From contig JAMPDE010000001.1 of NCBI GenBank assembly GCA_023665825.1, forward strand, positions 496,387-547,063: DNA of 50,677 bases, read 5' to 3'. The translations under genes were made by a program, and so were the position numbers. Positions 17,164-25,097 of the stretch are shown here, in pieces. The notes beneath the pieces were generated by a model, which was not told the origin of the DNA, made no database searches, and was given only the letters and a program-made list of their open reading frames with translations. Each line of letters opens with the position of its first letter. Position 1 is the stretch's first letter. Source of the DNA: Alistipes senegalensis. Its GTDB lineage: Bacteria; Bacteroidota; Bacteroidia; Bacteroidales; Rikenellaceae.

Positions 17164-18501
17164 ATGAACGTTAAAAATCTGATGGCCGATCTGGAACGTC
17201 GGCATCCGGGCGAAAGCGAGTACCTCCAAGCCGTGCGCGAGGTGCTGATGACGGTCGAAGAGGCTTACAACCGTCATCCCGAATTCGAGGCGAACCGCAT
17301 TGCGGAACGCATCGTCGAACCCGACCGCAGCTTTACTTTCAAGGTGGTGTGGGTCGACGATCGGGGCGACGTGCAGGTCAACACGGGCTATCGCTTCCAG
17401 TTCAACAACGCGATCGGCCCTTACAAGGGCGGCCTGCGGTTCCACCCGTCGGTGAATCCCTCGATTCTGAAATTCTTGGGCTTCGAGCAGATTTTCAAGA
17501 ATGCGCTCACGACGCTGCCGATGGGTGGGGCGAAGGGCGGCTCGGATTTCAACCCCAAAGGCAAGTCCGACCGCGAGGTGATGCGTTTCTGCCAAGCCTT
17601 CATGACCGAGCTGTGGCGTCACATCGGCCCCGAAACCGACGTGCCTGCGGGCGACATCGGTGTCGGCGGCCGCGAAATCGGCTACCTCTACGGCATGTAT
17701 CGCAAACTGGCCCGCGAGAATACGGGCGTGCTGACCGGCAAGGGCATGACCTACGGCGGTTCGCTGATTCGTCCCGAAGCGACGGGCTTCGGTGCCGTCT
17801 ACTTCCTGCGTCAGATGCTCGAAAAGGCCGGCATGGACATCAAAGGCCAGACCATCGCCATTTCGGGCTTCGGCAACGTGGCGTGGGGCGCCGCGACCAA
17901 AGCGACGGAGCTGGGCGCGAAAGTCGTGACGATTTCGGGACCGGACGGCTACATCTACGACCCGGCGGGGCTCGATGCCGAAAAAATCGCCTACATGCTC
18001 GAATTGCGTGCGTCGAACAACGACGTCGTGGCTCCCTATGCCGACAAGTTCGCCGGTTCGCAGTTCGTCGCCGGTTGCAAGCCTTGGGAGGTCAAGGTGG
18101 ACATCGCGATGCCGTGCGCCACGCAGAACGAATTGGACGGCGAGGATGCCAAACGGCTGCTGGCCAACGGCGTGAAAATCGTGGCCGAAGTGTCGAACAT
18201 GGGCTGCCGGCCGGAGGCTATCGACGCGTTCATCGCGGCGAAGATTCCCTACGGGCCGGGCAAGGCCGTCAATGCGGGCGGCGTGGCCACGTCGGGGCTC
18301 GAAATGACGCAGAACGCCCAGAAACTCAACTGGACGGCCGAAGAGGTCGACGCCAAACTGCATCAGATCATGTCGTCGATTCACGGCGCATGCCTCGAAT
18401 ACGGCACCGAACCGGACGGCTACATCAACTACATGAAAGGCGCCAACATCGCCGGATTCATGAAGGTGGCCAAGTCGATGGTCGAACAGGGAATCCTGTA
18501 A
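17164..18501 (+). CDS. gdhA: Glutamate dehydrogenase, NADP-type
   Basis: 445 residues, the usual length for hexameric bacterial GdhA. GPYKGGLRFHPSVN (near 87) and LPMGGAKGGSDFNPKGKSD (near 119) hold the substrate-binding and catalytic lysines. PAGDIGVGGREIGYLYG follows, and ISGFGNVAWGAA (near 237) is the dinucleotide-binding loop. It interconverts 2-oxoglutarate plus ammonium and glutamate. The overall match to the long NADP-dependent form favours ammonium assimilation. It has its own promoter and a strong terminator, so it is monocistronic. Confidence 0.95.
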   Translation: MNVKNLMADLERRHPGESEYLQAVREVLMTVEEAYNRHPEFEANRIAERIVEPDRSFTFKVVWVDDRGDVQVNTGYRFQFNNAIGPYKGGLRFHPSVNPSILKFLGFEQIFKNALTTLPMGGAKGGSDFNPKGKSDREVMRFCQAFMTELWRHIGPETDVPAGDIGVGGREIGYLYGMYRKLARENTGVLTGKGMTYGGSLIRPEATGFGAVYFLRQMLEKAGMDIKGQTIAISGFGNVAWGAATKATELGAKVVTISGPDGYIYDPAGLDAEKIAYMLELRASNNDVVAPYADKFAGSQFVAGCKPWEVKVDIAMPCATQNELDGEDAKRLLANGVKIVAEVSNMGCRPEAIDAFIAAKIPYGPGKAVNAGGVATSGLEMTQNAQKLNWTAEEVDAKLHQIMSSIHGACLEYGTEPDGYINYMKGANIAGFMKVAKSMVEQGIL

Positions 18502-18521
18502 CGGCCTTTCGCTGACCGACA

Positions 18522-18557
18522 AGTGCGCCTGACCTTTCTGGTCGGGCGCGCTTTTTT
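18522..18557 (+). terminator. Intrinsic terminator of gdhA
   Basis: GCGCCTGACC pairs with GGTCGGGCGC (one G-T pair) around TTTCT and is followed by TTTTTT at about 18552-18557. Confidence 0.85.
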
Positions 18558-18652
18558 CGAGGGCGGGACGATTCCGGTCTCGAATTCCAGAAAATGCTCC
18601 GTGATGAAAAATCGCCTTTCGATTGTCGAAATCCCGCTCTTCGTTGAATAGA

Positions 18653-18684
18653 TTTGGAATTCGGGAGGTGGATTTTTACGTTTG
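18653..18684 (+). promoter_or_regulatory. Promoter of the small lipoprotein gene
   Basis: TTTG (18653-18656), 20 bp, TACGTTTG (18677-18684): a full match to the Bacteroidetes consensus. The ATG lies 28 nt downstream. Confidence 0.8.
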
Positions 18685-18712
18685 CACCGAAATCAAACCA
18701 ACAATCGAAGAG

Positions 18713-19291
18713 ATGAAAGAAATTATCAGAAAGACGGTCTTGGCAGCGGCACTGCTTTCGACCCTGACGTTCGCCGCATGTAGCGACGATGACGATGCGC
18801 AAACGCTGACGCTCGCCGACTTGACGGGCTCCTACGCGGGGACGTTCGACTTCATGCCGTCGCCGAGCGACCTCAATCCCGACCCGAAACCCGAACAGGG
18901 CGTCGCCGTCGACCTGAAAGTCGAGGACGGCAAGGTGGTCATCCCCGAATTTCCAGCCGCGACGCTCATCAAGGCATTGGTCGGCGAAGAGAGTGCGGCG
19001 GGGCTGGTCTCCATGCTCGGTGCCATTTCCTATGAAGCGGCTATCGGCACCCCGGCGGCCGACGATGCCGCACTGACGGCGAAACTCACGACACCGGTGC
19101 TGCGTCTCGATGTCGGCGGTGTGCTCGTCGTGCTGATTGCCATCGAATCGCCCGACGACCTCCGCTACACGAAGAACGGCACGCTGACCTTCACGCTGAA
19201 GACGACGCAATGCCAATTGGGCGAAGGCGAAGAGGCCGGTGCCCCGTTCGGACTGGTCAACGAACTGAAATTCACCGTTGCGAAGAAATAA
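18713..19291 (+). CDS. Small secreted lipoprotein, possibly DUF4840-like
   Basis: 192 residues. MKEIIRKTVLAAALLSTLTF followed by AACSDDDD is a lipoprotein signal peptide with the lipobox cysteine at about residue 22; the acidic residues just after the cysteine resemble the lipoprotein export signal for surface exposure in Bacteroidetes. The mature part has LADLTGSYAGTFDF and alternating beta-rich segments and resembles DUF4840 lipoproteins, though this is a family-level guess. Its function is unknown. The frame is open upstream to 18623, but the promoter and signal peptide fix the start at 18713. It is transcribed alone. Confidence 0.7.
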   Translation: MKEIIRKTVLAAALLSTLTFAACSDDDDAQTLTLADLTGSYAGTFDFMPSPSDLNPDPKPEQGVAVDLKVEDGKVVIPEFPAATLIKALVGEESAAGLVSMLGAISYEAAIGTPAADDAALTAKLTTPVLRLDVGGVLVVLIAIESPDDLRYTKNGTLTFTLKTTQCQLGEGEEAGAPFGLVNELKFTVAKK

Positions 19292-19416
19292 TAGCCGCAG
19301 GAGGTTTCATCGGGAAAGGTCGCTCCTCGCAGGGGGGCGGCCTTTCTGCCCAACGCTGGGGACGCCCTCGACATCCCTCTGTCCTTTCGGCCTTGCACCT
19401 CCGCATCCCTTAATAA

Positions 19417-19436
19417 AATACCTGCATGTAGGTATT
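19417..19436. promoter_or_regulatory. Palindromic operator candidate over the -33 region of the hemerythrin-regulator gene
   Basis: AATACCT (19417-19423) and AGGTATT (19430-19436) are perfect inverted arms around GCATGT. The right arm covers the -33 TTG. This is the position expected for a repressor site. Confidence 0.5.
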
Positions 19437-19465
19437 GGGGCATCGGGGGTTTTTTGCTACTTTTG
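19435..19465 (+). promoter_or_regulatory. Promoter of the hemerythrin-LuxR gene
   Basis: TTG (19435-19437), 20 bp, TACTTTTG (19458-19465). The leader is about 20 nt before the ATG at 19490. Confidence 0.75.
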
Positions 19466-19489
19466 CCCGAAACAGAGGCAACCGAAACC

Positions 19490-20422
19490 ATGTTTCAATC
19501 GAGAGGATACAACGGCGATGACCGGATGTGCGACCTTGTGGGCGACCACTATCCCGTGTTGCAGGTGATGAGCCGCTTCGGCATCGCACTCGGATTCGGC
19601 GACCGTACCATTGCCGAAGTCTGTACGGCGGGCGGCGTCGATACGGCTACTTTTCTGGCGGTGGTCAACCTGCTGATGAACCACGCCGACGGCGCGGCGT
19701 TGGCCGATGAAGTGTCGGTGCGGGCGTTGACCGATTACCTGCACAATTCGCACGACTATTTTCTGGGGTTCCGGCTTCCGGCCATTCGGCGCAAGTTGAT
19801 CGGGGCGGTCGATTGCAGCCAAAGCGACGTGTCGTTCGCAATCATGCGTTATTTCGACGAATACGTCGCCGAAGTGCACAAGCACATGGAATACGAGGAA
19901 AAGAACGTCTTTCCCTATGTCGAGGCGCTTTTGGCGGGCGAAAAGGGCTCGCAATACTCGATGGAGGTCTTCCGCCGGCATCACGACCAGATCGAGGAGC
20001 GTCTGCGCGAGCTGAAAAACATCATCATCAAATACTACCCGACGGGCAGCACGAACGAACTGAACGGCGTGCTGTTCGATATCTTCACCTGCGAGGAGGA
20101 ACTCGCGTCGCATAATGCAGTGGAGAACGAGATTTTCATTCCGGCGGTCGAGCGGCTCGCGAACGACGGTGTGCAGGCCGAACGTCAGGAGCCGTTGAGC
20201 GCCCGCGAGAAGGAAATCATCGTCTGCGTGGTCAAGGGAATGACCAACAAGCAGATTGCCGACGCGTTGTGCATCTCGGCGCACACGGTCATCACCCACC
20301 GGCGCAACATCGCGGCGAAACTGCAAATCCATTCGGCGGCGGGGCTGACCATCTATGCCATCGTGAACAAGCTGGTCGAACTCGCGGAAATCAAGGAGAC
20401 GATCGGCGACGGAAATTCCTGA
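19490..20422 (+). CDS. Hemerythrin-domain protein fused to a LuxR-type HTH (RIC-like sensor regulator)
   Basis: 310 residues. The N-terminal part (residues about 10-65, with GDRTIAEVCTAGGVD) recalls the DUF542/ScdA segment of iron-sulfur repair (RIC/YtfE) proteins. Residues about 75-215 are hemerythrin-like, with candidate di-iron ligands in HNSHDYF, VHKHMEYEEKNVFPYVE, RRHHDQIEE and SHNAVENEIF. Residues about 230-295 form a LuxR HTH: LSAREKEIIVCVVKGMTNKQ then ISAHTVITHRRNI. The fusion suggests a transcription factor that senses oxygen, nitric oxide or iron through a di-iron centre. The palindrome over its own promoter suggests autoregulation. The start at 19490 was chosen because transcription should begin near 19470. 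Confidence 0.85.
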   Translation: MFQSRGYNGDDRMCDLVGDHYPVLQVMSRFGIALGFGDRTIAEVCTAGGVDTATFLAVVNLLMNHADGAALADEVSVRALTDYLHNSHDYFLGFRLPAIRRKLIGAVDCSQSDVSFAIMRYFDEYVAEVHKHMEYEEKNVFPYVEALLAGEKGSQYSMEVFRRHHDQIEERLRELKNIIIKYYPTGSTNELNGVLFDIFTCEEELASHNAVENEIFIPAVERLANDGVQAERQEPLSAREKEIIVCVVKGMTNKQIADALCISAHTVITHRRNIAAKLQIHSAAGLTIYAIVNKLVELAEIKETIGDGNS

Positions 20423-20469
20423 TTCGGAATCGAAACCCATTCGACTGCTTGCGGATAAATCGGAAAAAA

Positions 20470-20499
20470 TTTGTTTTTCCGATAATTTTCGTATATTTA
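20470..20499 (+). promoter_or_regulatory. Probable promoter of the EF-G paralogue
   Basis: TTTG (20470-20473), 18 bp, TATATTTA (20492-20499). The last base of the -7 element deviates from consensus. The leader is about 35 nt. Confidence 0.5.
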
Positions 20500-20539
20500 T
20501 AGTCGACTAACGACCGAAAACCTTAAAACCGTTCGATAT

Positions 20540-22696
20540 ATGAAAAACTATTCAGCCAAAGAGATCAAGAACATCGTGCTGCTGGGGGCGCCGGGCACGG
20601 GCAAAACCACCCTCGCCGAAGCGATGGCCTACGAAGGCAAGGTCATCGACCGGCGCGGCACCGTCGAGACGAACAACACGCTGTCGGACAATACCGACAT
20701 CGAACACGAATACAAGCGTTCGATCTACTCCACGATTCTTTTCACGGAGTTCATGGAGCGCAAGCTCAACATCATCGACTGCCCGGGTTCGGACGATTTC
20801 TGCGGCAGTCTCTTTTCGGCGTTCAAAGTGGCCGACGTCGGCATCTTCGTGTACAGCGCGGTCAACGGCTGGGAGGTCGGCAGCGAAATCCAAGCCCGCT
20901 ACGCCCGTATCCTGCAAAAACCGGTCATCGGCGTCATCAACCAGCTCGATTCGGACAAGGCCAACTTCGAGGCGGCTTACGAATCGGTCAAGGCCGCTTC
21001 GCGCGTGAAGCCCGTCATCGTGCAGTACCCTGTCAATCAGGGGCCCGATTTCAACGCCTTCATCGACGTGCTGTTGATGAAGATGTACCGTTTCAAGGAT
21101 AACGACGGCCACCGCGAGGAGCTGGAAATTCCGGCCGAAGAGCTGGAACGCGCCCAGCAGCTCAACCGCGAACTGGTCGAAATGGCGGCCGAACACGACG
21201 AAGCGTTGATGGAGCTCTATTTCGACAAGGGGACGCTGACGCAGGACGACATCCGTTCGGGTCTGAAAATCGGGCTGTCGAAACGCGAGGTGATGCCCAT
21301 TTTCTGCGCGAGCGGCAAACGCGACATCGGCACGAAACGCCTCATGGAATTTGTCATCAACGTGGCTCCGGGCCCGCTGAAAGCCCCGAAGTTCCGCACG
21401 GTCGAGGACGAAGAAATCGCCGCCGACGCCGAAGCTCCGGCCGTAGCGTTCGTCTTCAAGAGCCAGATCGAGCAGCATATCGGCGAAATCACCTATTTCC
21501 GCGTCATTCGCGGCCGCATCGCCGAAGGCACCGAACTGGTCAACACCCGCACGGGCAACAAGGAGAAAATCTCGCAGCTGTTCGCCGTCGCGGGCAAGAA
21601 CCGCATCAAGGTGACCGAACTGTCGGCGGGCGACATCGGCTGCACGGTGAAGCTCAAAGGCACGCGCACGAACGATACGCTGGCGGCCCCGTCGGCTCCC
21701 GTGACCATTGCGCCGATCGTCTTCCCCGAACCGCGCTACCGGGCAGCTATCAAGGCCAAAGAGCAGAGCGACGAGGAAAAGTTGGGAAAGTTGCTGGCCG
21801 ATGCCCGCTACGAAGACCCGACCATTCTGGTAGAGTACTCCAAAGAGTTGAAACAGACCATCGTGCAAGGGCAGGGCGAACACCACTTGAACATCCTGCG
21901 CCGCCGCATCCAGAACGAGAACAAACTCGAATACGAATACATCGCGCCGAAAATTCCCTATCGCGAGACCATCACGAAGGTGGCGCAGGCCGACTACCGC
22001 CACAAGAAACAATCGGGCGGCGCGGGCCAGTTCGGCGAGGTGCACCTCATCGTCGAACCCTACTACGAGGGCATGGCCGAACCGAAGAACTACAAGGTGC
22101 CGGGCAAGGGCGACTTGGTGGTGAACGTCAAGACCAAAGAGGAGTACGATTTGGCGTGGGGCGGCAAGCTGCAATTTTATTCGGCTATCGTGGGCGGTGC
22201 TATCGACGCGCGGTTTATGCCCGCTATCTTGAAAGGCGTCATGGAGAAGATGGACGAGGGGCCGTTGACGGGTTCCTATGCCCGCGACATCCGCGTCGTG
22301 GTCTACGACGGCAAGATGCATCCCGTCGACTCGAACGAAATTTCGTTCAAACTGGCCGCCCGCAACGCGTTCAAGGAGGCGTTCCGCAACGCCGGCCCCA
22401 AAATCATGGAGCCGATTTACAACGTCGAGGTACTCGTGCCGTCGGAGTACATGGGGGCCGTGATGAGCGACCTGCAAAACCGTCGCGCGATGATTGCCGG
22501 CATGGAATCGGACAAGGGTTTCGACCGCCTGAACGCATTGGTGCCGCTGGCTGAACTGTACCGCTATTCGACTTCGTTGTCGTCGCTGACTTCGGGCTCC
22601 GCCACTTACACCATGAAGTTTTCTTCATACGAACAAGTGCCCGCTGACGTGCAGGACAAACTGCTGAAAGCCTACACGGATACGGACGAGGAGTAA
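20540..22696 (+). CDS. Elongation factor G paralogue (EF-G2 type) with an altered GTPase site
   Basis: 718 residues with the five-domain layout of EF-G. The P-loop GAPGTGKTT (16-24) and the G4 motif NQLD (134-137) are present. The switch I sequence that normally reads RGIT is KRSI (59-62), and the switch II motif DTPGHVDF is DCPGSDDF (80-87), so the catalytic histidine is a serine (Ser84). Domains IV and V are intact (YRETITKVAQADYRHKKQSG near 473, AVMSDLQNRRAMI near 640). Bacteroides have a second EF-G, EF-G2, reported to work without GTP hydrolysis, and this looks like the same type. It probably supports slow, energy-saving translation. It is a single gene with its own promoter and terminator. 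Confidence 0.88.
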   Translation: MKNYSAKEIKNIVLLGAPGTGKTTLAEAMAYEGKVIDRRGTVETNNTLSDNTDIEHEYKRSIYSTILFTEFMERKLNIIDCPGSDDFCGSLFSAFKVADVGIFVYSAVNGWEVGSEIQARYARILQKPVIGVINQLDSDKANFEAAYESVKAASRVKPVIVQYPVNQGPDFNAFIDVLLMKMYRFKDNDGHREELEIPAEELERAQQLNRELVEMAAEHDEALMELYFDKGTLTQDDIRSGLKIGLSKREVMPIFCASGKRDIGTKRLMEFVINVAPGPLKAPKFRTVEDEEIAADAEAPAVAFVFKSQIEQHIGEITYFRVIRGRIAEGTELVNTRTGNKEKISQLFAVAGKNRIKVTELSAGDIGCTVKLKGTRTNDTLAAPSAPVTIAPIVFPEPRYRAAIKAKEQSDEEKLGKLLADARYEDPTILVEYSKELKQTIVQGQGEHHLNILRRRIQNENKLEYEYIAPKIPYRETITKVAQADYRHKKQSGGAGQFGEVHLIVEPYYEGMAEPKNYKVPGKGDLVVNVKTKEEYDLAWGGKLQFYSAIVGGAIDARFMPAILKGVMEKMDEGPLTGSYARDIRVVVYDGKMHPVDSNEISFKLAARNAFKEAFRNAGPKIMEPIYNVEVLVPSEYMGAVMSDLQNRRAMIAGMESDKGFDRLNALVPLAELYRYSTSLSSLTSGSATYTMKFSSYEQVPADVQDKLLKAYTDTDEE

Positions 22697-22727
22697 CGAC
22701 CGCGACGATTGATACGAAACAGAAGTA

Positions 22728-22760
22728 AAAAACCCCTGTAACTGAATTACAGGGGTTTTT
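22728..22760. terminator. Strong bidirectional terminator
   Basis: AAAAACCCCTGTAA (22728-22741) pairs perfectly with TTACAGGGGTTTTT (22747-22760) around CTGAA. It serves the EF-G paralogue on the plus strand and the HEPN-like gene on the minus strand, and marks the left edge of the AT-rich island. Confidence 0.92.
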
Positions 22761-22780
22761 ATCAACTCATACAAAAGCAC

Positions 22781-23254
22781 TTAATTTTTATCCAGACAAG
22801 CCATTAAAAACTTATTCGCAAGAGCGAAATTCTCTTGTTGTTCGGATAATAATGCAATCTCTTTTTCACCATGAAACAGATTGTTGCGGTATCTGTAAAT
22901 AATAGTGATTATGGCTTCGGTTTTTTCAGCGACCGTACCGGTACTTTCTAACAAAATCCTGCGGATTTCTTCCGGTTTATCATTGTTTCTTAAATTCAAT
23001 GCCTTGAACCGCAAATTCGTCGCATTATTTGTCGTGTATCTATCCCGAAAATACTGCAATGTTTCGTCGATGAGGTTGTCCGCTAACCGTATGTCGCTAA
23101 CTCGGGCTCTGTTTTTTCCGAAATCGCAATCGAACAATCGAGCTTCAAATAAATTCCACAGCAGCATAAAGTTGCGTACTTCGGTATATTCCGCTCGGTC
23201 AATATCCACATACAAATGTTGCTTCAACCATTCCGATGATTTTGATGTGTTCAT
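22781..23254 (-). CDS. Small HEPN-like protein in an AT-rich island
   Basis: 157 residues from the ATG at 23254 (MNTSKSSEWLKQHLYVDI). The C-terminal part IIYRYRNNLFHGEKE contains R-x4-H, the signature of HEPN domains, many of which are ribonucleases or bind nucleotides. The rest is helical and charged, as in that superfamily. Codon use is AT-rich and unlike the flanking genes, which points to horizontal acquisition. It starts 19 nt after the stop of the leucine-rich-repeat gene and is probably cotranscribed with it. The frame is open up to 23347, but that would overlap the neighbour. The HEPN call rests on one motif and the general helical pattern. Confidence 0.6.
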   Translation of the reverse strand: MNTSKSSEWLKQHLYVDIDRAEYTEVRNFMLLWNLFEARLFDCDFGKNRARVSDIRLADNLIDETLQYFRDRYTTNNATNLRFKALNLRNNDKPEEIRRILLESTGTVAEKTEAIITIIYRYRNNLFHGEKEIALLSEQQENFALANKFLMACLDKN

Positions 23255-23273
23255 ATTACTATTTTTTATGTTA

Positions 23274-24452
23274 TTAAAAATATAGTCCGACAATATTGTA
23301 GTTCCCCCAAGCTTTTTTATACGCGTCGACCGAAGCTTGCGGTACATAAATACGCATGTTAGCGGGTGTATAGCGAAACGCAGCAGAGTTCAATTTCGGC
23401 GGTGTGGTCGGCCTGCAATAAACGTTGGTCAGACTGCTGCAATCGTAGAATGCGGAATCTCCGATAGAAGTAACACCGTCGGGAATCGTAATGCTGGTCA
23501 GATTGCTGCACTTGTAGAATGCGTATTTTCCGATAGAGGTAACACCGTCGGGAATCGTAATGCTGGTCAGACTGCTGCAATCGTAGAATGCGGAATCTTC
23601 GATAGAAGTAACACCGTCGGGAATTGTAATGTTGGTCAGACTGCTGCAACCGGAAAATGCGGAACCTGCGATAGAAGTAACACCGTCGGGAATCGTAATG
23701 CTGGTCAGATTGCTGCACTTGTAGAATGCGTTCGCTCCGATAGCGGATACACGATTGCCTATTGTGACGTCGGTCAAGCTGATACATTCGGAAAATGTCG
23801 ACTGTTTGATAGCGGCAACACTTTTGCCTATCGTAACGCTGGTCAGATTGCTGCACCTGTCGAATGCGTATTCTCCGATAGAGGTAACACCGTCGGGAAT
23901 CGTAATGCCAGTCAGCCTGCTACAATAGCTGAATGCGTTTTTTCCGATAGAAGTAACACCGTCGGGAATCGTAATGCCAGTCAGCCTGCTACAATAGCTG
24001 AATGCGTATTCTCCGATAGAGGTAACGCCGTTGCCTATCGTAACATCGGTCAGACTGCTGCAATCGTAGAATGCGCAACCTTCGATAGAAGTAACACCGT
24101 CGGGAATCGTAATGCCAGTCAGACTGCTACAATAGCGGAATGCGTTTTCTCCGATAGTTCTTAATCCCGTAAAGTATTTCAACTCCTTGAAGTGTTGGAT
24201 TTTCCCGTTGCTACAGAAAATCTCGCCGATAGACGGGACGGCGGCAGCTTCGGCATAAGAAAGCCGCCCGTCGCTGTTGGTGTCCCACAACTTTACGCAC
24301 AAATCGTGAACAGCGATGTCTTCAAACAAAATGATGTTGTTGGGATTTTCAGAGCCGCCCCCGATAGCGTCGTCGGGGTCGCTGCTACAACTTACTGACA
24401 GCAGGCCGAGAAGCATAACGCATGACAACAGTTTCATCATTGTTTTACCCAT
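23274..24452 (-). CDS. BspA-like leucine-rich-repeat (LRR_5) surface lipoprotein
   Basis: About 392 residues from the ATG at 24452; an ATG at 24440 is equally possible. MKLLSCVMLLGLLSVSCSS is a lipoprotein signal peptide with its lipobox cysteine. WDTNSDGRLSYAEA (near 60) is a calcium-binding loop like those of dockerins or EF-hands. Then come about 11 repeats of 23 residues, such as ITIPDGVTSIGEYAFSYCS, and a C-terminal cap with YVPQASVDAYKKAWG. This is the Treponema/BspA-type LRR, usually a surface adhesin or host-contact protein. The 69-bp DNA periodicity makes it prone to gain or lose repeats. The gene is AT-rich compared with its surroundings. A consensus promoter lies almost 390 nt upstream. 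Confidence 0.88.
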   Translation of the reverse strand: MGKTMMKLLSCVMLLGLLSVSCSSDPDDAIGGGSENPNNIILFEDIAVHDLCVKLWDTNSDGRLSYAEAAAVPSIGEIFCSNGKIQHFKELKYFTGLRTIGENAFRYCSSLTGITIPDGVTSIEGCAFYDCSSLTDVTIGNGVTSIGEYAFSYCSRLTGITIPDGVTSIGKNAFSYCSRLTGITIPDGVTSIGEYAFDRCSNLTSVTIGKSVAAIKQSTFSECISLTDVTIGNRVSAIGANAFYKCSNLTSITIPDGVTSIAGSAFSGCSSLTNITIPDGVTSIEDSAFYDCSSLTSITIPDGVTSIGKYAFYKCSNLTSITIPDGVTSIGDSAFYDCSSLTNVYCRPTTPPKLNSAAFRYTPANMRIYVPQASVDAYKKAWGNYNIVGLYF

Positions 24453-25012
24453 AAACAAAATCCTGTTTACGGTTTCGAGGTTCTTCAACTGCCCGTCGGA
24501 TGATTGAACTCCAATCATTGAATGGTAATTAACCATAATAATAGATGTTTTTTCACCGTATCGGCTCCGCTGCGGTGGGTTAGCAAATGGGATAAAATAA
24601 AGAAAGTGTGGAGTCGTCCGTTTATCTATCGAGAGGCTCTGGAATGCCCTTGTATCAAATAAACAATACCCCACACCGAATAGCTGGAGTATCGAAAATG
24701 ATACGGCGAACTATACACGGTGATGAATGTTCGTATTGCTATCCTCGATACAATGAAATTTTCCAGATTTCTCGATAAGGATTAGCGAAACACTTTCACT
24801 AAACAATATGTCGCAGTCCGCGACGGACCTGCACGACAAATTTAGGAATTTGTTTCGCAATACGCAAACACTCGGTAGGGTATTGTTGTTGAAAATATGT
24901 CGTTGCAAAGTTCCGAAAAACAAACTTTTTCTGCAACAGCTATGACGCTGGATATGATTTTTTGTTGGTTGTAACTTGGGGGTGAATGCAGTGTGAAAAC
25001 GAAATCGCTGCA
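24453..25012. other. AT-rich intergenic leader region of the LRR-HEPN operon
   Basis: This stretch has no convincing gene. A minus-strand frame of 109 codons at 24711-25040 has no recognisable motif and runs across the terminator. The region holds the promoter at 24837-24868 and a long presumptive leader of about 380 nt. Confidence 0.6.
24837..24868 (-). promoter_or_regulatory. Consensus promoter of the LRR-HEPN operon
   Basis: On the minus strand TTTG (24868-24865), 20 bp, TAAATTTG (24844-24837). Transcription would start near 24830, giving an unusually long leader. Confidence 0.65.
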
Positions 25013-25045
25013 CAAAAAAAGAGGTTGCACAGACATGCAATCTCT
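25013..25045 (-). terminator. Intrinsic terminator of the cstA operon
   Basis: On the minus strand AGAGATTGCA (25045-25036) pairs with TGCAACCTCT (25029-25020; one G-T pair), followed by a run of T (25020-25013). It lies 52 nt after the stop at 25098. Confidence 0.85.
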
Positions 25046-25097
25046 TGATTCCAAGTGCTGAATCCGTGAACTATTTTACCCTTGTCGGGTGCGGCGT

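Noticed and set aside
23300-24200. Regular repeats resembling a CRISPR array
   Set aside because: The 69-bp period is in frame and encodes LRR_5 units; there are no unique spacers between constant repeats and no cas genes.
24711-25040. 109-codon minus-strand frame (MHVCATSFFVQRF...) as a gene
   Set aside because: It runs through the cstA-operon terminator and the LRR promoter and shows no domain or conserved feature.
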